A program made the position numbers and the translations under genes. A model generated the notes under the pieces. The model did not search any database. It saw nothing but the letters and a program-made list of their open reading frames with translations, and was not told the DNA's origin. Positions 11,937 through 64,000 of a stretch of DNA of 64,000 bases are shown piece by piece. Numbering within the stretch: the stretch's first letter is position 1; each line of letters starts with the position of its first letter. Source of the stretch: Corbicula japonica (taxonomy: Eukaryota > Mollusca > Bivalvia > Venerida > Cyrenidae); assembly GCA_038501625.1 (NCBI GenBank), contig JAZAYU010000006.1, positions 14,944,638-15,008,637 on the forward strand, read 5' to 3'.

Positions 11937-12335
11937 ACCATTTACTCCATAGATACACCTTTCCGGATCTGAATTGTTCGCTTTTTGATTTGTTTGTATA
12001 TTTTTTACCAAAAGCGAAACTTTTTATCCCAGATGATTTGGATCTACACTGGTCCCACACGCGTAAAAACGCGTATATACTAGTACACGGTATGTACCCA
12101 GATAATGAGAATCGCGGATAATGATAGATTTTGAGTATAATGATAGATCGCCAGATCGGAGAAAACAGCATGAAGAGGTTAGTTATTGTATGAATTTCAT
12201 GTTACTATACAATAACTAACCTCTCCATGCTGTTTTCTCCGATCTGGCGATCTTTCATTATACTCACGATCTATCATTATCCGCGATTCTCATTATCTGG
12301 GTACATACTGTGTAGTATGGAGTAAAGGGTTTTTC
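11937..12335. mobile_element. TTAA-type MITE interrupted by another element
   Basis: The left end TTTACTCCATAGATACACCT and right end TATGGAGTAAAGGG match the CCCTTTCCTCCATAG... family found throughout the window. It is split by the palindromic element at 12086-12312. Confidence 0.75.
12086..12312. mobile_element. 227-bp palindromic element with TAGTA target duplication
   Basis: The two arms of about 100 bp are near-perfect reverse complements (for example GATAATGAGAATCGCGGATA on the left mirrored on the right), ending CACGGTATGTACCC / CACAGTATGTACCC. It is flanked by TAGTA at 12081-12085 and 12313-12317. It sits inside the TTAA-type MITE; removing it plus one TAGTA restores that family's sequence. 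Confidence 0.85.
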
Positions 12336-12456
12336 ATGAAGAGAAACTTTTAAAAAGACAAGTGTATGTAGGAGTAGGAGTAATTGCCGTGGTGTTAAAT
12401 GTATTGAAGACATATGTACATTACATTATCTGGGAGACATATATGTGTATTGTCCA

Positions 12457-12742
12457 GGGCCTAAGATCATAAAGCTAAGATTGGAAATCAGTCTTAACTC
12501 TCGAGCACCTGGGCTGAAGGTTATAAAACTGAGTTATAAAACTGAGTTTGGAAACCAGTCTCAAATCTCGAGCATATGGTCGCCATTTCAGCCAATCAGA
12601 TGCTTCAATTTGAGACTGGTTTACATGCTCAGTTTTATAACCTTGGGCACTGATTGGTTGAAATGGAGATCAGCAACCATTTTAGCCAATCAGATGCTTA
12701 AGATTTGAGACTGGTATCCAGATTTAGTTTTATGGTCTTGGG
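12457..12742. mobile_element. Hairpin MITE inserted inside another hairpin MITE
   Basis: The outer element (GGGCCTAAGATCATAAAGCT ... TTTTATGGTCTTGGGCAC) is of the AAGATCATAAAACT subfamily. The inner one, about 12511-12647, is of the AAGGTTATAAAACTGAG subfamily and interrupts the outer left arm. Confidence 0.75.
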
Positions 12743-13076
12743 CACAGGCCCCGTCATTATAAACCCTTTACCACGCTCAACTTTATTTTGTGCACAAGCG
12801 TTGAATGTCTCGAGACTTCATAAATTAGAAATAACCGACTGTTCTAAAGTTGTTATTGAGATCAATTGTGACGTATTTTCAGTTAAAAATGTTTTATTTT
12901 AAACAATGAACAGATTTGTTCATGCCCAAATTGAGCTGAGCATAATTTTTTTTTAATAAAATTCAATAATCTTGGGACATCGTCTTTACATTCATTATTG
13001 CTTTATGAATTTCTTACTTGTTTTTTTTTCACTTTTATTTTTATAATTAGATGTTAAAAATTGATACAAAATTATT

Positions 13077-13083
13077 CGTCCCT

Positions 13084-13144
<61 letters not shown>

Positions 13145-13150
13145 AGAGAC
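13077..13150 (-). tRNA. tRNA-Asn(GTT), copy 1
   Basis: 74 nt. Acceptor GTCTCTG/CAGGGAC, D arm GGCGCAATCGGTTAGCGC, anticodon arm TTCGGCTGTTAACCGAA with anticodon GTT, T loop TTCAAGC. All stems pair. A TTTT on the transcribed strand lies about 7-10 nt downstream. It is identical to copy 2 and lies at the same place in a tandem duplication. Confidence 0.95.
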
Positions 13151-13794
13151 GAGATATTACATACATGAACAACAACTTAATTTAAAGATGTTAACGTTAT
13201 TTGGTCGCATAAGGCGATATCAATTCGTTTCACTTATGCAGATTGTTTAATAACACTGTATTTACTGTTTTAAACAGCGAAATTACTTTGACTAGCAAAT
13301 AAATACGCGCAGAAAAATGAAAAAGGCGTGAAACGAAAAATAAAGACCTACCTTATCATTGTTTTTCTTCTTCTTTTTTGAAGATTGGATTTTATTATAA
13401 TTTACTCGGAATATCAAAAAAGTTATATTCCAAGATCATCGATACTTCAGGTGACCTACTCAAAAACTATGGTAATCGAAATCAAACCGAAAATAAACTA
13501 GATGGGTATTCAGTTGAGCACACCGTGACGGACCTACAGACTGACGGACAAAACGATCCTATGTATCGTATTTTCTTCGGAAGGGCAACACAAAAATTCT
13601 TGAACAGGAATTCAAATTTCGTCCAAAACTAACTTGGCATCAGTCTTACGGTGATCAACGTAAAGCCGATAAATATAACGGTGTATTTATTGCTGAAACA
13701 TCTGGACTCGAAAAAAACAAGTTTAAAGACATTTTTTCTTTTTTGATTTGGTAATCTCATCCTGCAATCTAAACCTGCAAAGGTATACCTTATT

Positions 13795-13944
13795 CTGGGC
13801 TGAAAGTTATAAAACTGAGCATGAAAACCAGTCCCAAATCTCAAGCATCTGATTGTCTGAAATGGCGACTGGTCGCCATTTCAGCCAATCAGATGCTTGA
13901 GATTTGGGACTGGTCTCCATGCTCAGTTTTTTAACCGTTGGCAC
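13795..13944. mobile_element. Hairpin MITE, only in duplication copy 1
   Basis: GGGCTGAAAGTTATAAAACT ... CAGTTTTTTAACCGTTGGC; arms mirror each other around GGCGACTGGTCGCC. It is absent from the matching place in copy 2, so it inserted after the duplication or was lost from copy 2. Confidence 0.85.
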
Positions 13945-14391
13945 TGAAATCTTCAATGTCCAGGCTGTCGATCGCACGTTGACGATGTAAACAGTGACTA
14001 CTTTATCAAAATATCACCCAATTATGAAATATCAGAAAATAGAAGACGCTCAAACTAAATACATGTACATACTTTTTATCGATGAACGTGCAAGGAGTGT
14101 AGTGGACCGTTAACGTTCTTGACATTTTAAGTTTTAGCACAGAATTGAAAAAGTTTTATACTCACAGGCACGTTGATCTCTATATTTTTATCTAGTAATT
14201 TGGTATAATCCATTTAAATATTGCTTGTACTCTTTATTCCCGAAAGCTGGCACCACGAATCAAGACTAGATAACTGCTGGCGTGCACACTGAATTGAAAA
14301 CCATTGGTGCAGGACTGATTCCTGGATTTTAGATGCTCAGGTCGACACTGAATAAACGTTTCTCAGTGTTGTAGATTTGGGGTGGAAATAG

Positions 14392-14465
14392 TGACTTGAC
14401 TAGGATTCGAACCTCGGACCCCCCACAAAACGTGCCTGCGCTCTACCAATTGAGCTACCGAGGTC
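14392..14465 (-). pseudogene. tRNA-like sequence in duplication copy 1
   Basis: Minus strand reads GACCTCGGTAGCTCAATTGG, then GTAGAGC and a B-box GAGGTTCGAATCC, so Pol III box A and B are present. The anticodon stem does not pair and the acceptor pairs at about five of seven positions, so no isotype can be given. Its translation (SVAQLVERR...) is a common false protein in databases. Confidence 0.5.
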
Positions 14466-14763
14466 GCAGGTATGAATCTACTAAACCAGGGAACTGTTGT
14501 GTGTGGTGCCAGCCTCTGGCTAGGAGATGTAGTGTTTAAAGATTTAAGCGTGAGTCCTGTGCGGAGTACTCTGTGATTAAGTACTGACACGAAACACACA
14601 TCCTTTTTTCAACATGTTTTAATGTTAATTTTCTAATTTGTTTGTTGCCATAACAACTATATTGCACAAGATTGCAAAAATAAAGCAAAATAGAAATCTA
14701 TCCATAGGACATGTTACTCCTAATGTAATACAGTTAATAAAATAAACAAGAATTATCAGTCCT

Positions 14764-14831
14764 ATGCTGAAGATTATTAAACTGAGATTTGAAACCAGTC
14801 TCAAATCTCAAGCATCTGATTGCCTGAAATG
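14764..14831. mobile_element. Half hairpin MITE at duplication junction
   Basis: Left arm only (CTGAAGATTATTAAACTGAG ... TCTGATTGCCTGAAATGG), ending at the boundary between the two copies of the 2.1-kb duplication. Confidence 0.75.
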
Positions 14832-15168
14832 GTATGTCCAAAACTTCGCCAGTGGCCCCGTCATTATAAACCTTTTTCCACGCTCAACTCAATTTTGTGC
14901 CAAGCGTTGAATGTCTAGAGAATTCATAAATTAGAAATAACCGACTGTTCTAAAGTTGTTATTGAGATCAATTGCGACGTATTTTCAGTTTAAAATGTTT
15001 TATTTTATACAATGAACAGATTTGTTCATGCCCAAATTGAGCTGAGCAAAAAGGAATTAATAAAATTTAATTATCTCGGGACCTGGTCTTTACATTCATT
15101 ATTAATTTATGAATTTCTAACTTTTTTACTATTTATTTTTAAGATATTAAAAAAGATACAAAATTATT

Positions 15169-15175
15169 CGTCCCT

Positions 15176-15236
<61 letters not shown>

Positions 15237-15242
15237 AGAGAC
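15169..15242 (-). tRNA. tRNA-Asn(GTT), copy 2
   Basis: 74 nt, identical base for base to copy 1 at 13077-13150, with all stems paired and anticodon GTT. The flanks are also duplicated, with a downstream T-run on the transcribed strand. Confidence 0.95.
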
Positions 15243-16165
15243 GGGATATTTCACACATTCACAACAACTTAATTTAAAGATGTTAACGTTATTTGGTCGC
15301 TTAGGGCGATATCAATTCGTTTCACTTATGCCGATTGTTTAATAACACTGTTTATACTTTGACTAGCAAATAAAAACGCGCAGAAAAATGAAAAATGCGT
15401 GAAACGAAAAATAAAAGACCTACATTGTTTTTCTTCTTGAAGATTGGTCTTTAGTATAATTTACTCTAGTATATCAAAAGTTATATTCCAAGATCATACG
15501 ATACTTCAGGTGACCTACTCAAAAACTATGGTATTAAAAATTAAACCGAAAATAAACTAGATGATTATTCAGTTGAGCACACCGTGACGGACCTACAGAC
15601 TGACGGACAAAACGATCCCACGTATCGTATTTTCTTCGGAAGGGCAACACAACAATTCTTGGACAGGAATTCAAATTTCGTCCAAAACTAACTTAGCATC
15701 AGTCTTACGGTGATCAACGTAAAGCCGATAAATATAACGCTGTATTTATTGCTGAAACATCTGGACTCGAAAAAAAGTTTAAAGACATTTTTCTCTTTTT
15801 ATTTGGTAATCTCATTTTGCCACTATTGAGATTTTGATAATTTTCATTTTTATCGATGAACGTGCAAGGAGTGTAGTGGACCGTTAACGTTATTGACATT
15901 TTAAGTTTTAGCACTGAATTGAAAAAGTTTTTTACTCACAGGCACGTTGATCTCTATATTTTTATCTAGTAATTTGGTATAATCCATTTAAATATTGCTT
16001 GTACTCTTTATTCCCGAAAGCTGGCACCACGAATCAAGACTAGATACCTGCTGGCGTGCACACTGAATTGAAAACCATTGGTACAGGACTGATTCCTTGA
16101 TTTTAGATGCTCAGGTCGACACTGAATAAACGTTTCCCAGTGTTGTAGATTTGGGGTGGAAATAG

Positions 16166-16239
16166 TGACTTGACTAGGATTTGAACCTCGGACCCCCCAC
16201 ATAACGCCCGTGCGCTCTACCAATTGAGCTACCGAGGTC
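16166..16239 (-). pseudogene. tRNA-like sequence in duplication copy 2
   Basis: Second copy of the tRNA-like unit at 14392-14465, with a few substitutions in the anticodon region (CACGGGCGTTATGTGGG) and in the B-box (GGTTCAAATCC). The anticodon arm is again not foldable, so it is a decayed tRNA-derived unit. Confidence 0.5.
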
Positions 16240-16540
16240 GCTGTTATGAATCTACTAAACCAGGGAACTGTTGTGTGTGGTGCCAGCCTCTGGCTAGGAG
16301 ATGTAGTGTTTCAAGATTTAAGCGTGAGTCCTGTGCGGAGTACTCTGTGAATAAGTATTGACACGAAACACACATCCTTTTTTCAACATATTTTAATGTT
16401 AATTTTTAATTTGTTTGTTGCCATAACAACTATATTGCACAAGATTGCAAAAATAAAGCAAAATAGAAATCTATCCATAGGACATGTTACTCCTAATGTA
16501 ATACAGTTAATAAAATAAACAAGAATTATCAGTCCTATGC

Positions 16541-16683
16541 TGAAGATTATAAAACTGAGATTTGAAACCAGTCTAAAATCTGAAGTATCTGATTGGCTGA
16601 AATGGCAACTGGTTGCCGTTCCAGCCAATCAGATGCTTGAGATTTGAGACTGGTTTCCATTCTCAGTTTTATAACCTTGGGAC
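16541..16683. mobile_element. Hairpin MITE
   Basis: CTGAAGATTATAAAACTGAG ... CTCAGTTTTATAACCTTGGG around the centre GCAACTGGTTGC, with a few arm mismatches. It marks the right end of the tandem duplication. Confidence 0.85.
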
Positions 16684-16932
16684 CTAGAACATGGTTTTAA
16701 AGTTGGTGCATTATGTCCAGACAAATCAATAATTACATGTATGGGTGAGTAATGTTTATGGATATGAACTAAGCAACATACAGGCATGCCAGCAAATATA
16801 TTCCTTATAAAAATTGTCTATGGATCAGGCAATTTTTGCAATGAAATGATACCATTTTTGTGTACATTTTAATGTCAAATAGTGTAGTAAATACTTAGTT
16901 AAATGTTTAACTTGGCCAGTCTGAACAATACA

Positions 16933-17040
16933 GGGCCCAAGATCATAAAACTAACATTGGAGATCAGTCTCAATTTCAGCAAATAAGATGCTCGAGATTT
17001 GAGACTGGTCTCCAGATTTAGTTTATATGATCTTGGGCAC
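16933..17040. mobile_element. Hairpin MITE, AAGATCATAAAACT subfamily
   Basis: GGGCCCAAGATCATAAAACT ... TATATGATCTTGGGCAC, centre shortened. Confidence 0.8.
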
Positions 17041-17373
17041 AAGTAATTACATGTGATGCACCATGACAAAGTAGGGCTTATGACCTATGCCATCAGTGTA
17101 GACCCAGATCGACCTGGGCACACATTCTGATTTGGGTCTACACTGTTGCCATTCAGTCTGAGAAGCCTTCTAAATGCATTGAGAAAATAGTTAAGACCAT
17201 TTTCAGACTATCTACATTAACACACTCTCAATAACCCCCATTATGTCATGGTACTCACACAAAAAACTTTAACCTAAGAAAAACTTTGTTTAGTGATCGC
17301 AGTAGTGATAATTTGAGGGCTAAGTGCAACATATCCTATCAGTATGAGCATTGAGTCCTTGATATACTCAGGG

Positions 17374-17422
<49 letters not shown>

Positions 17423-18124
17423 TAATTAAATATTTACTCCATATCACATGTTTTATATGTGTAAGAACAGTGTAGATCTAGATCAGCCAGCACATTCTCG
17501 CCATCTGATCAGGATTCTACACTGTCTTTGTGGTCAGAAATAACCTAATGATTCCACAGCAAACAGTGTAGATCCTGATGAGACAGCATCAACATGCCAG
17601 CTGATCTGGATCTACCATGTTCACCCATTGTTAAAAGCCATATCCTATTGGGGTAAAGGTAAATAGACCCTGATAAACTCTATCTTGTTGAGAAGTTCTA
17701 ATTATCTAGTTTTCACCCATTCTCTCTTGTGGCATGTTGAGTCACAAATTCACCGATTGTGCAATTTAATTATTAAGAGACGCTTTCCCTCCATATTTAC
17801 ATGATTTCACTGAATCATAATTTAAACATATTTTAACATAACAAGGAGTAAACAAAAACAAATAAAGCAATATACAGAACTCTGGGTCCCATTATATAAA
17901 TTTGAAAATGGCACATTAAAAATAAATCACACAATCATTGTACTGGTAAAATTTCTCCTATAAATTGAACAAACTTGCCAAGTATCAACCTTTATTACTA
18001 AGTCTTTTTTGGTATCTTTGACAATGTTAAACCTTTACTCCAAGGCTTTAGCCTAAACCTGACAAGCATTTAACTCTTTCACTATCAAATTTATTTGGTT
18101 ATTTTAATCAAGAAGCGAAAGGTG
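17041..18124. other. Non-coding stretch with MITE fragments
   Basis: Contains decayed GATCCAGATCAGC/GATCTACACTG fragments of the TTAA-type MITE (17090-17150, 17470-17630). No gene seen. Confidence 0.5.
17373..17424. repeat. (TCAA)n microsatellite
   Basis: About 12 perfect tetranucleotide units, ending in ATTAATTA. Confidence 0.97.
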
Positions 18125-18365
18125 TTAACCCTTTCCTCCATAGATACACCTTATTGCATGGGCGAACAGTTTAGATCCAGATCAGCTGGCACATCCGTGC
18201 CGTCTGATCAGGATTTGCACTGTTCACTTTTTGATTCATTAGGTTATTTCTGACCAAAATGCAACCAGTGCAGTTCCTGATCAGATGGCACAGATGTGCC
18301 AGCTGATCTGGATCTACACTGGTCACACATGCGTAAAAAGGCGTAAATATGGAAGAAAGGGTTAA
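18125..18365. mobile_element. TTAA-type MITE, complete
   Basis: TTAACCCTTTCCTCCATAGA ... GGAAGAAAGGGTTAA. It contains the nested palindromes GATCCAGATCAGCTGGCACA and GATCTGGATC typical of the family. Confidence 0.92.
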
Positions 18366-18952
18366 TCAAGAAGCGAAAGGTGTTAATCCAGATCTGGATT
18401 TACACTGGTTTTCCATGTGTTTGTGATAATGGCATACCCATTAAGTGAAGGGTTAAACTTATTGTTCGGGAGACAGTGTTCTGCAATGATCCCCATTAAA
18501 TCGTCAAACAGGCTTTCTAGAAATATCTACCTGTATTTAGCAATAAATGCAGGTTGATAGTTAGCAGTTTGATTTAGCATATATTCTAATGCATTAACTA
18601 TGAACATAAAAAATTATAATTAACAATTTGTCAATTTTTCCTTTCATAAAAATTCTTTACTCATAAGTAATGTTGTCATTCACGTAATTTGCTTGAAGAC
18701 TTGATTTTGTATTGATGCTTAGATTAAATGATCAACATAATAAATATTAATTCACATATATTTTGGAAAACCTAGACCGTTATATCAAGCAAACAATATG
18801 TTAAATATGTATTACTGAAAAATAAACAGCTCTAGGTGTTTTTAACAATACCAGCTTTCACCATTTCTTCCATTTAAACCATTCATAGACCAATACTTCA
18901 TGTATGACCAGTGTAGTCCCTGACAACTCTGACGCCACATCTATTCAGGTCA

Positions 18953-19083
18953 TAAAACTTAAACTAGAGACCAGTCTGAAATATCAAGCATCTGATTGGC
19001 TGAAATGGACACTGTTCTTCATTTCAGCCATTCAGATGCTTGAGATTTAAAATGGTCTCAAATCTTAGTTTTATGATCTTGCT
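18953..19083. mobile_element. Hairpin MITE, diverged
   Basis: GTCATAAAACTTAAACTAGA ... TTTTATGATCTTG with arms AAGCATCTGATTGGCTGAAA and its mirror. Confidence 0.75.
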
Positions 19084-19089
19084 TGCACC

Positions 19090-19640
19090 ATGATCTACAC
19101 CAACCAAAATCCAGAAAAAAAACAATTTGACTTTAGTCTGGAATGTCTCACAGGCAAAGTTCATACAATTGTGTCAACCAGTCTAAAAACAAGCTTGTGG
19201 CTGGTTGACTTGGGGACTGCAATCAATGTCAGCCTTGCAACCACATGCAACAATAGACGCTGGTTTCCAGTCTGTGACAGGCTGACTGCACTCTCTACGT
19301 CTGCCTGTCTTTAGATTAGAGTTTATGACTGGTAGACTTATAGACTGCAATCAATGTCAACACAGCAACTACCTGCTAATAAAGATAAAGGCTGATGGAT
19401 GTTGGGTTATTACACTTATTTAGCCTATCAACAAGCACAAGGTCAAGGTTACAAGGTAATACACCCAGAGTTTTCATTCTATTTTAGATATGCAGATTGG
19501 TTACAATGCCCTGAGAAAGTGTTGCAACAAATCTAAGCTTTTACAGCCTATCACAATTTTTTCCGACTTCCCCAGCAAAAGATCAAAACCATGTCTGAAC
19601 CAATCAGCAACTTATGACTCAAGATCAGCTGCAGACTGGG
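19090..19640. other. Non-coding stretch with an old two-copy repeat
   Basis: GGCTGGTTGACTTGGGGACT-GCAATCAATGTCA (about 19198) recurs diverged as GACTGGTAGACTTATAGACT-GCAATCAATGTCA (about 19327). The short ORF across it has no family features. Confidence 0.5.
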
Positions 19641-19644
19641 CCCA

Positions 19645-19765
19645 ATAAAAACTGCAATTGAAGACCAGTCTCAAATCTCAAGCATATGATTGGCTCAAAA
19701 GGAGTCTTCAGCCATTCTAATGCACAAGATTTCAGACTGATCTCAAGTATTAGTTTAATGATCGA
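19645..19765. mobile_element. Hairpin MITE, diverged
   Basis: CCCAATAAAAACTGCAATTG ... AGTTTAATGATCGAG with recognisable arms CAGTCTCAAATCTCAAGCAT and GATTTCAGACTGATCTC. Confidence 0.65.
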
Positions 19766-20216
19766 GAAGACTTTAGTTGGACAGTGTATACTGACACATA
19801 CCTTTTAAGTACAAGCACTTTGCAAGCAATTAGAGTAGCAATAAATATGCAATAATAAAACAGCAATAGTTAACATAAAACATTCAACTAAATTTAAAAT
19901 ACTTAAGTACAGAAATGTGTATATAAAACAGTTAAGTAATGTTTACTATATTATTCTAAATGAAACAAATAGAAATGACTAAAACTGCCATAATAAATGT
20001 TCTTCAAAATAAAAGTCATGAAATCTATGCAAGACAGATATATGATTTGAGTTGGAATTATCAACAACCTGTTGGAACCAAGTATATCAGTATCTGCAAC
20101 TGAAGTAAACCCAGATCAGCCAGCACATCCCTGCAGTCTAATCAGGTCTACATATAAATGGAATGACTTAAAATTCAAAGAAAGACTAATCTGTTATAGA
20201 TCCTTACCTTAATCAT

Positions 20217-20315
20217 GGGGCCCAAGATCATAAAACTAAGGCCAAAGACCTGTCTCAAAACTCACTGATCATAAGCTCTAGTTAATGACTGGTCCCCAAT
20301 CAGTTTTATGATCCC
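20217..20315. mobile_element. Hairpin MITE, internally deleted
   Basis: GGGGCCCAAGATCATAAAAC ... CAGTTTTATGATCCCTG with a shortened middle. It lies directly beside a TTAA-type MITE. Confidence 0.7.
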
Positions 20316-20332
20316 TGTCCCAGATGTAACAT

Positions 20333-20449
20333 TTAACCCTTTCCTCCATAGACACACCTTTATTGCGTGGGTGAACAGTGAGCCGGCTGATCTGGATCTA
20401 CACTGGTCGCACATGTGTAAAAATGCGTATTTATGGAGGAAAGGGTTAA
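20333..20449. mobile_element. TTAA-type MITE, internally deleted
   Basis: TTAACCCTTTCCTCCATAGA ... GGAGGAAAGGGTTAA; only about half the usual length, the central third is missing. Confidence 0.88.
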
Positions 20450-20908
20450 GTAATAGGGTTGTTAATACCATCATTGATCCAGCCCCAATTCCTTTTGATA
20501 ATTAGACATATCATATAAGCATGTTTTAAACACTTTTTCTTGAAACATAATAGAGTACTTAATTAATGCTAAATACTGTCAAAAGATCATACCACATAAT
20601 AAACATAAAACATATATATTCCCACAAGGGCTGGAACATACTGTCTTCTTTGGACTGTACCTCGATGTAATCCAGAGCCAGATAAAATGAACAGAATCTT
20701 GACATACACTAGCTGTATCTCGGAACCGTATTTGATAATGATAGTAATAAAATTTAGTGTTTTTTGGTTTTTTTTTTATAAAAATAGCTACTTATTTAAT
20801 AATGAACATTTTTATGAATTTGTTTATATATCTTTAAATAATTTAAAAAGAAAAAGGAATTTGAAAAAGATGTAAGTATGAACACGACTGTACCTGTCGA
20901 GTACCATA

Positions 20909-21133
20909 AACCCTTTACGCCACTGATATGGCTTTTATGGCATTGGTGAACACTGTAGATCCAGATCAGCTGGCTCATCCTGATCAGGATCTACACTGCT
21001 TGTTTTTTTGTTGTTGTTTTTTTTCTGACAGGAGCGAGCATTGCAGAATCAGATCAGACAGCATGGATGAGCTGACTGATTTGGATCTCCACTGTTCACA
21101 CATGCGATAAATACATGTATGTGGAGTAAAGAG
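20909..21133. mobile_element. TTAA-type MITE
   Basis: AACCCTTTACGCCACTGATA ... GTGGAGTAAAGAGT, with the family's GATCCAGATCAGCTGGC core and a T-rich insertion near 21000. Confidence 0.8.
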
Positions 21134-21275
21134 TAAAGTTAAACATGATCAACATGATCATAATTCTAGTATGATTGATTTACTATGAAAGACAAGATCA
21201 AATAAAATAAAGCCTTCTGTTTCCTGTCCATCTTGTATATCCAGTAAGGCTATGTTCATTCATATCAAGTTTCCT

Positions 21276-21507
21276 TTAACCCTTTCCTTGATATAAATGC
21301 ATGTGCGACCAGTGTAGATCCAGATCAGCCGGCACATCCGTGCCGTCTGATCAAGATCTGCACTGGACGCATTTTGGTCAGAAATAACCTAATGAATCAA
21401 AAAGCGAACAGTTTAGATCCTGATCAGACGGCACGGATGTGCCAGCTGATCTGGATCTAAACTGTTTGCCCTAGCAATAAAGGTGTATCTATACAGGAAA
21501 GGGTTAA
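21276..21507. mobile_element. TTAA-type MITE, complete
   Basis: TTAACCCTTTCCTTGATATA ... ACAGGAAAGGGTTAA, with all three internal palindromes. It lies about 200 bp beyond the pecanex stop codon and could be in its 3' UTR. Confidence 0.9.
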
Positions 21508-21702
21508 TGTCCATTCTGAGCCAGCATTCAACAGAAAGCAGATCTTACACAGTAAGAGACATAGCTCTGTCAAATACAAATCTTTAACTATTGCAGACCA
21601 TTCCTTTGGCAGACCATTGCTTGAGTAGTTTTCTATAAGCACATTCTGCATCTGTTGTACAACTCAACGGACAGGTATTTCTACTTCTGGCAGTATTCAG
21701 CC

Positions 21703-64000
<42,298 letters not shown>

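Larger units (their letters stand above)
12747..16605. repeat. Tandem duplication of about 2.1 kb carrying tRNA-Asn
   Basis: Copy 1 runs from about 12747 to 14831 and copy 2 from about 14851 to 16605. Both start CCCCGTCATTATAAACC and share, in order, the tRNA-Asn gene, a GACGGACCTACAGACTGACG block, the GATGAACGTGCAAGGAGTGT block, the tRNA-like unit, and an end in a hairpin-MITE half (CTGAAGATTATnAAACTGAG). Copy 1 holds an extra hairpin MITE at 13795-13944. Confidence 0.92.

Noticed and set aside
14392..14465. Functional tRNA call for the GCTCAATTGGTAGAGC sequence
   Set aside because: The anticodon stem cannot be formed in either copy (also 16166-16239) and the acceptor is imperfect.
14363..14599. 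ORF containing SVAQLVERR...GVRGSNPSQV
   Set aside because: It is the translation of the tRNA-like sequence, a known type of phantom peptide.

Overview
This is eukaryotic nuclear DNA, very probably from a heterodont bivalve mollusc. The evidence is a metazoan gene split into many short exons with GT-AG introns, AT-rich intergenic sequence, Pol III tRNA genes, and a dense load of short DNA-transposon repeats of kinds known from clams and mussels. No bacterial operon, CRISPR array or plasmid feature is present.

The right two thirds (21.7-64.0 kb) is one minus-strand gene: a pecanex-like multi-pass membrane protein (PCNX family). I traced 34 consecutive coding exons by hand. All have canonical AG/GT borders and compatible phases, and they join into one open frame of 2,226 residues plus a TGA stop. 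The 5' end lies beyond base 64,000. Reading 5' to 3' on the minus strand, the protein has a long Ser-rich, charged, probably disordered N-terminal part (exons w1-w5), the conserved entry to the core (w6-w9), a polytopic membrane core (w10-w22), the conserved pecanex C-terminal region (w23-w32), a Ser/Thr linker (w33) and a conserved C-terminal tail (w34).

The left third (1-21 kb) is gene-poor. It holds one minus-strand ORF of unknown function (about 334 codons, with a good splice acceptor just upstream of its likely start), a Glu-type tRNA-like unit, a 27-bp minisatellite open in several frames, a DNA element full of ATCGGTG iterons, a 53-bp minisatellite of about 2.2 kb, and a tandem duplication of about 2.1 kb carrying two identical tRNA-Asn(GTT) genes.

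Mobile DNA is the main theme. Two families recur throughout. The first is a TTAA-flanked, CCCTTT-ended, internally palindromic MITE of about 240 bp (piggyBac-like). The second is a hairpin MITE of about 110-150 bp, one copy of which is a perfect 150-bp palindrome. There are also four TA-flanked pogo/Tigger-like elements, a small hAT element with an 8-bp target duplication and a BED-finger remnant, and several tandem-repeat-cored elements resembling the bivalve pearl / Helentron-associated class. The largest intron in view (56.3-63.9 kb) is almost wholly a set of elements nested inside each other. Several MITEs sit within about 10-25 nt of pecanex 5' splice sites.
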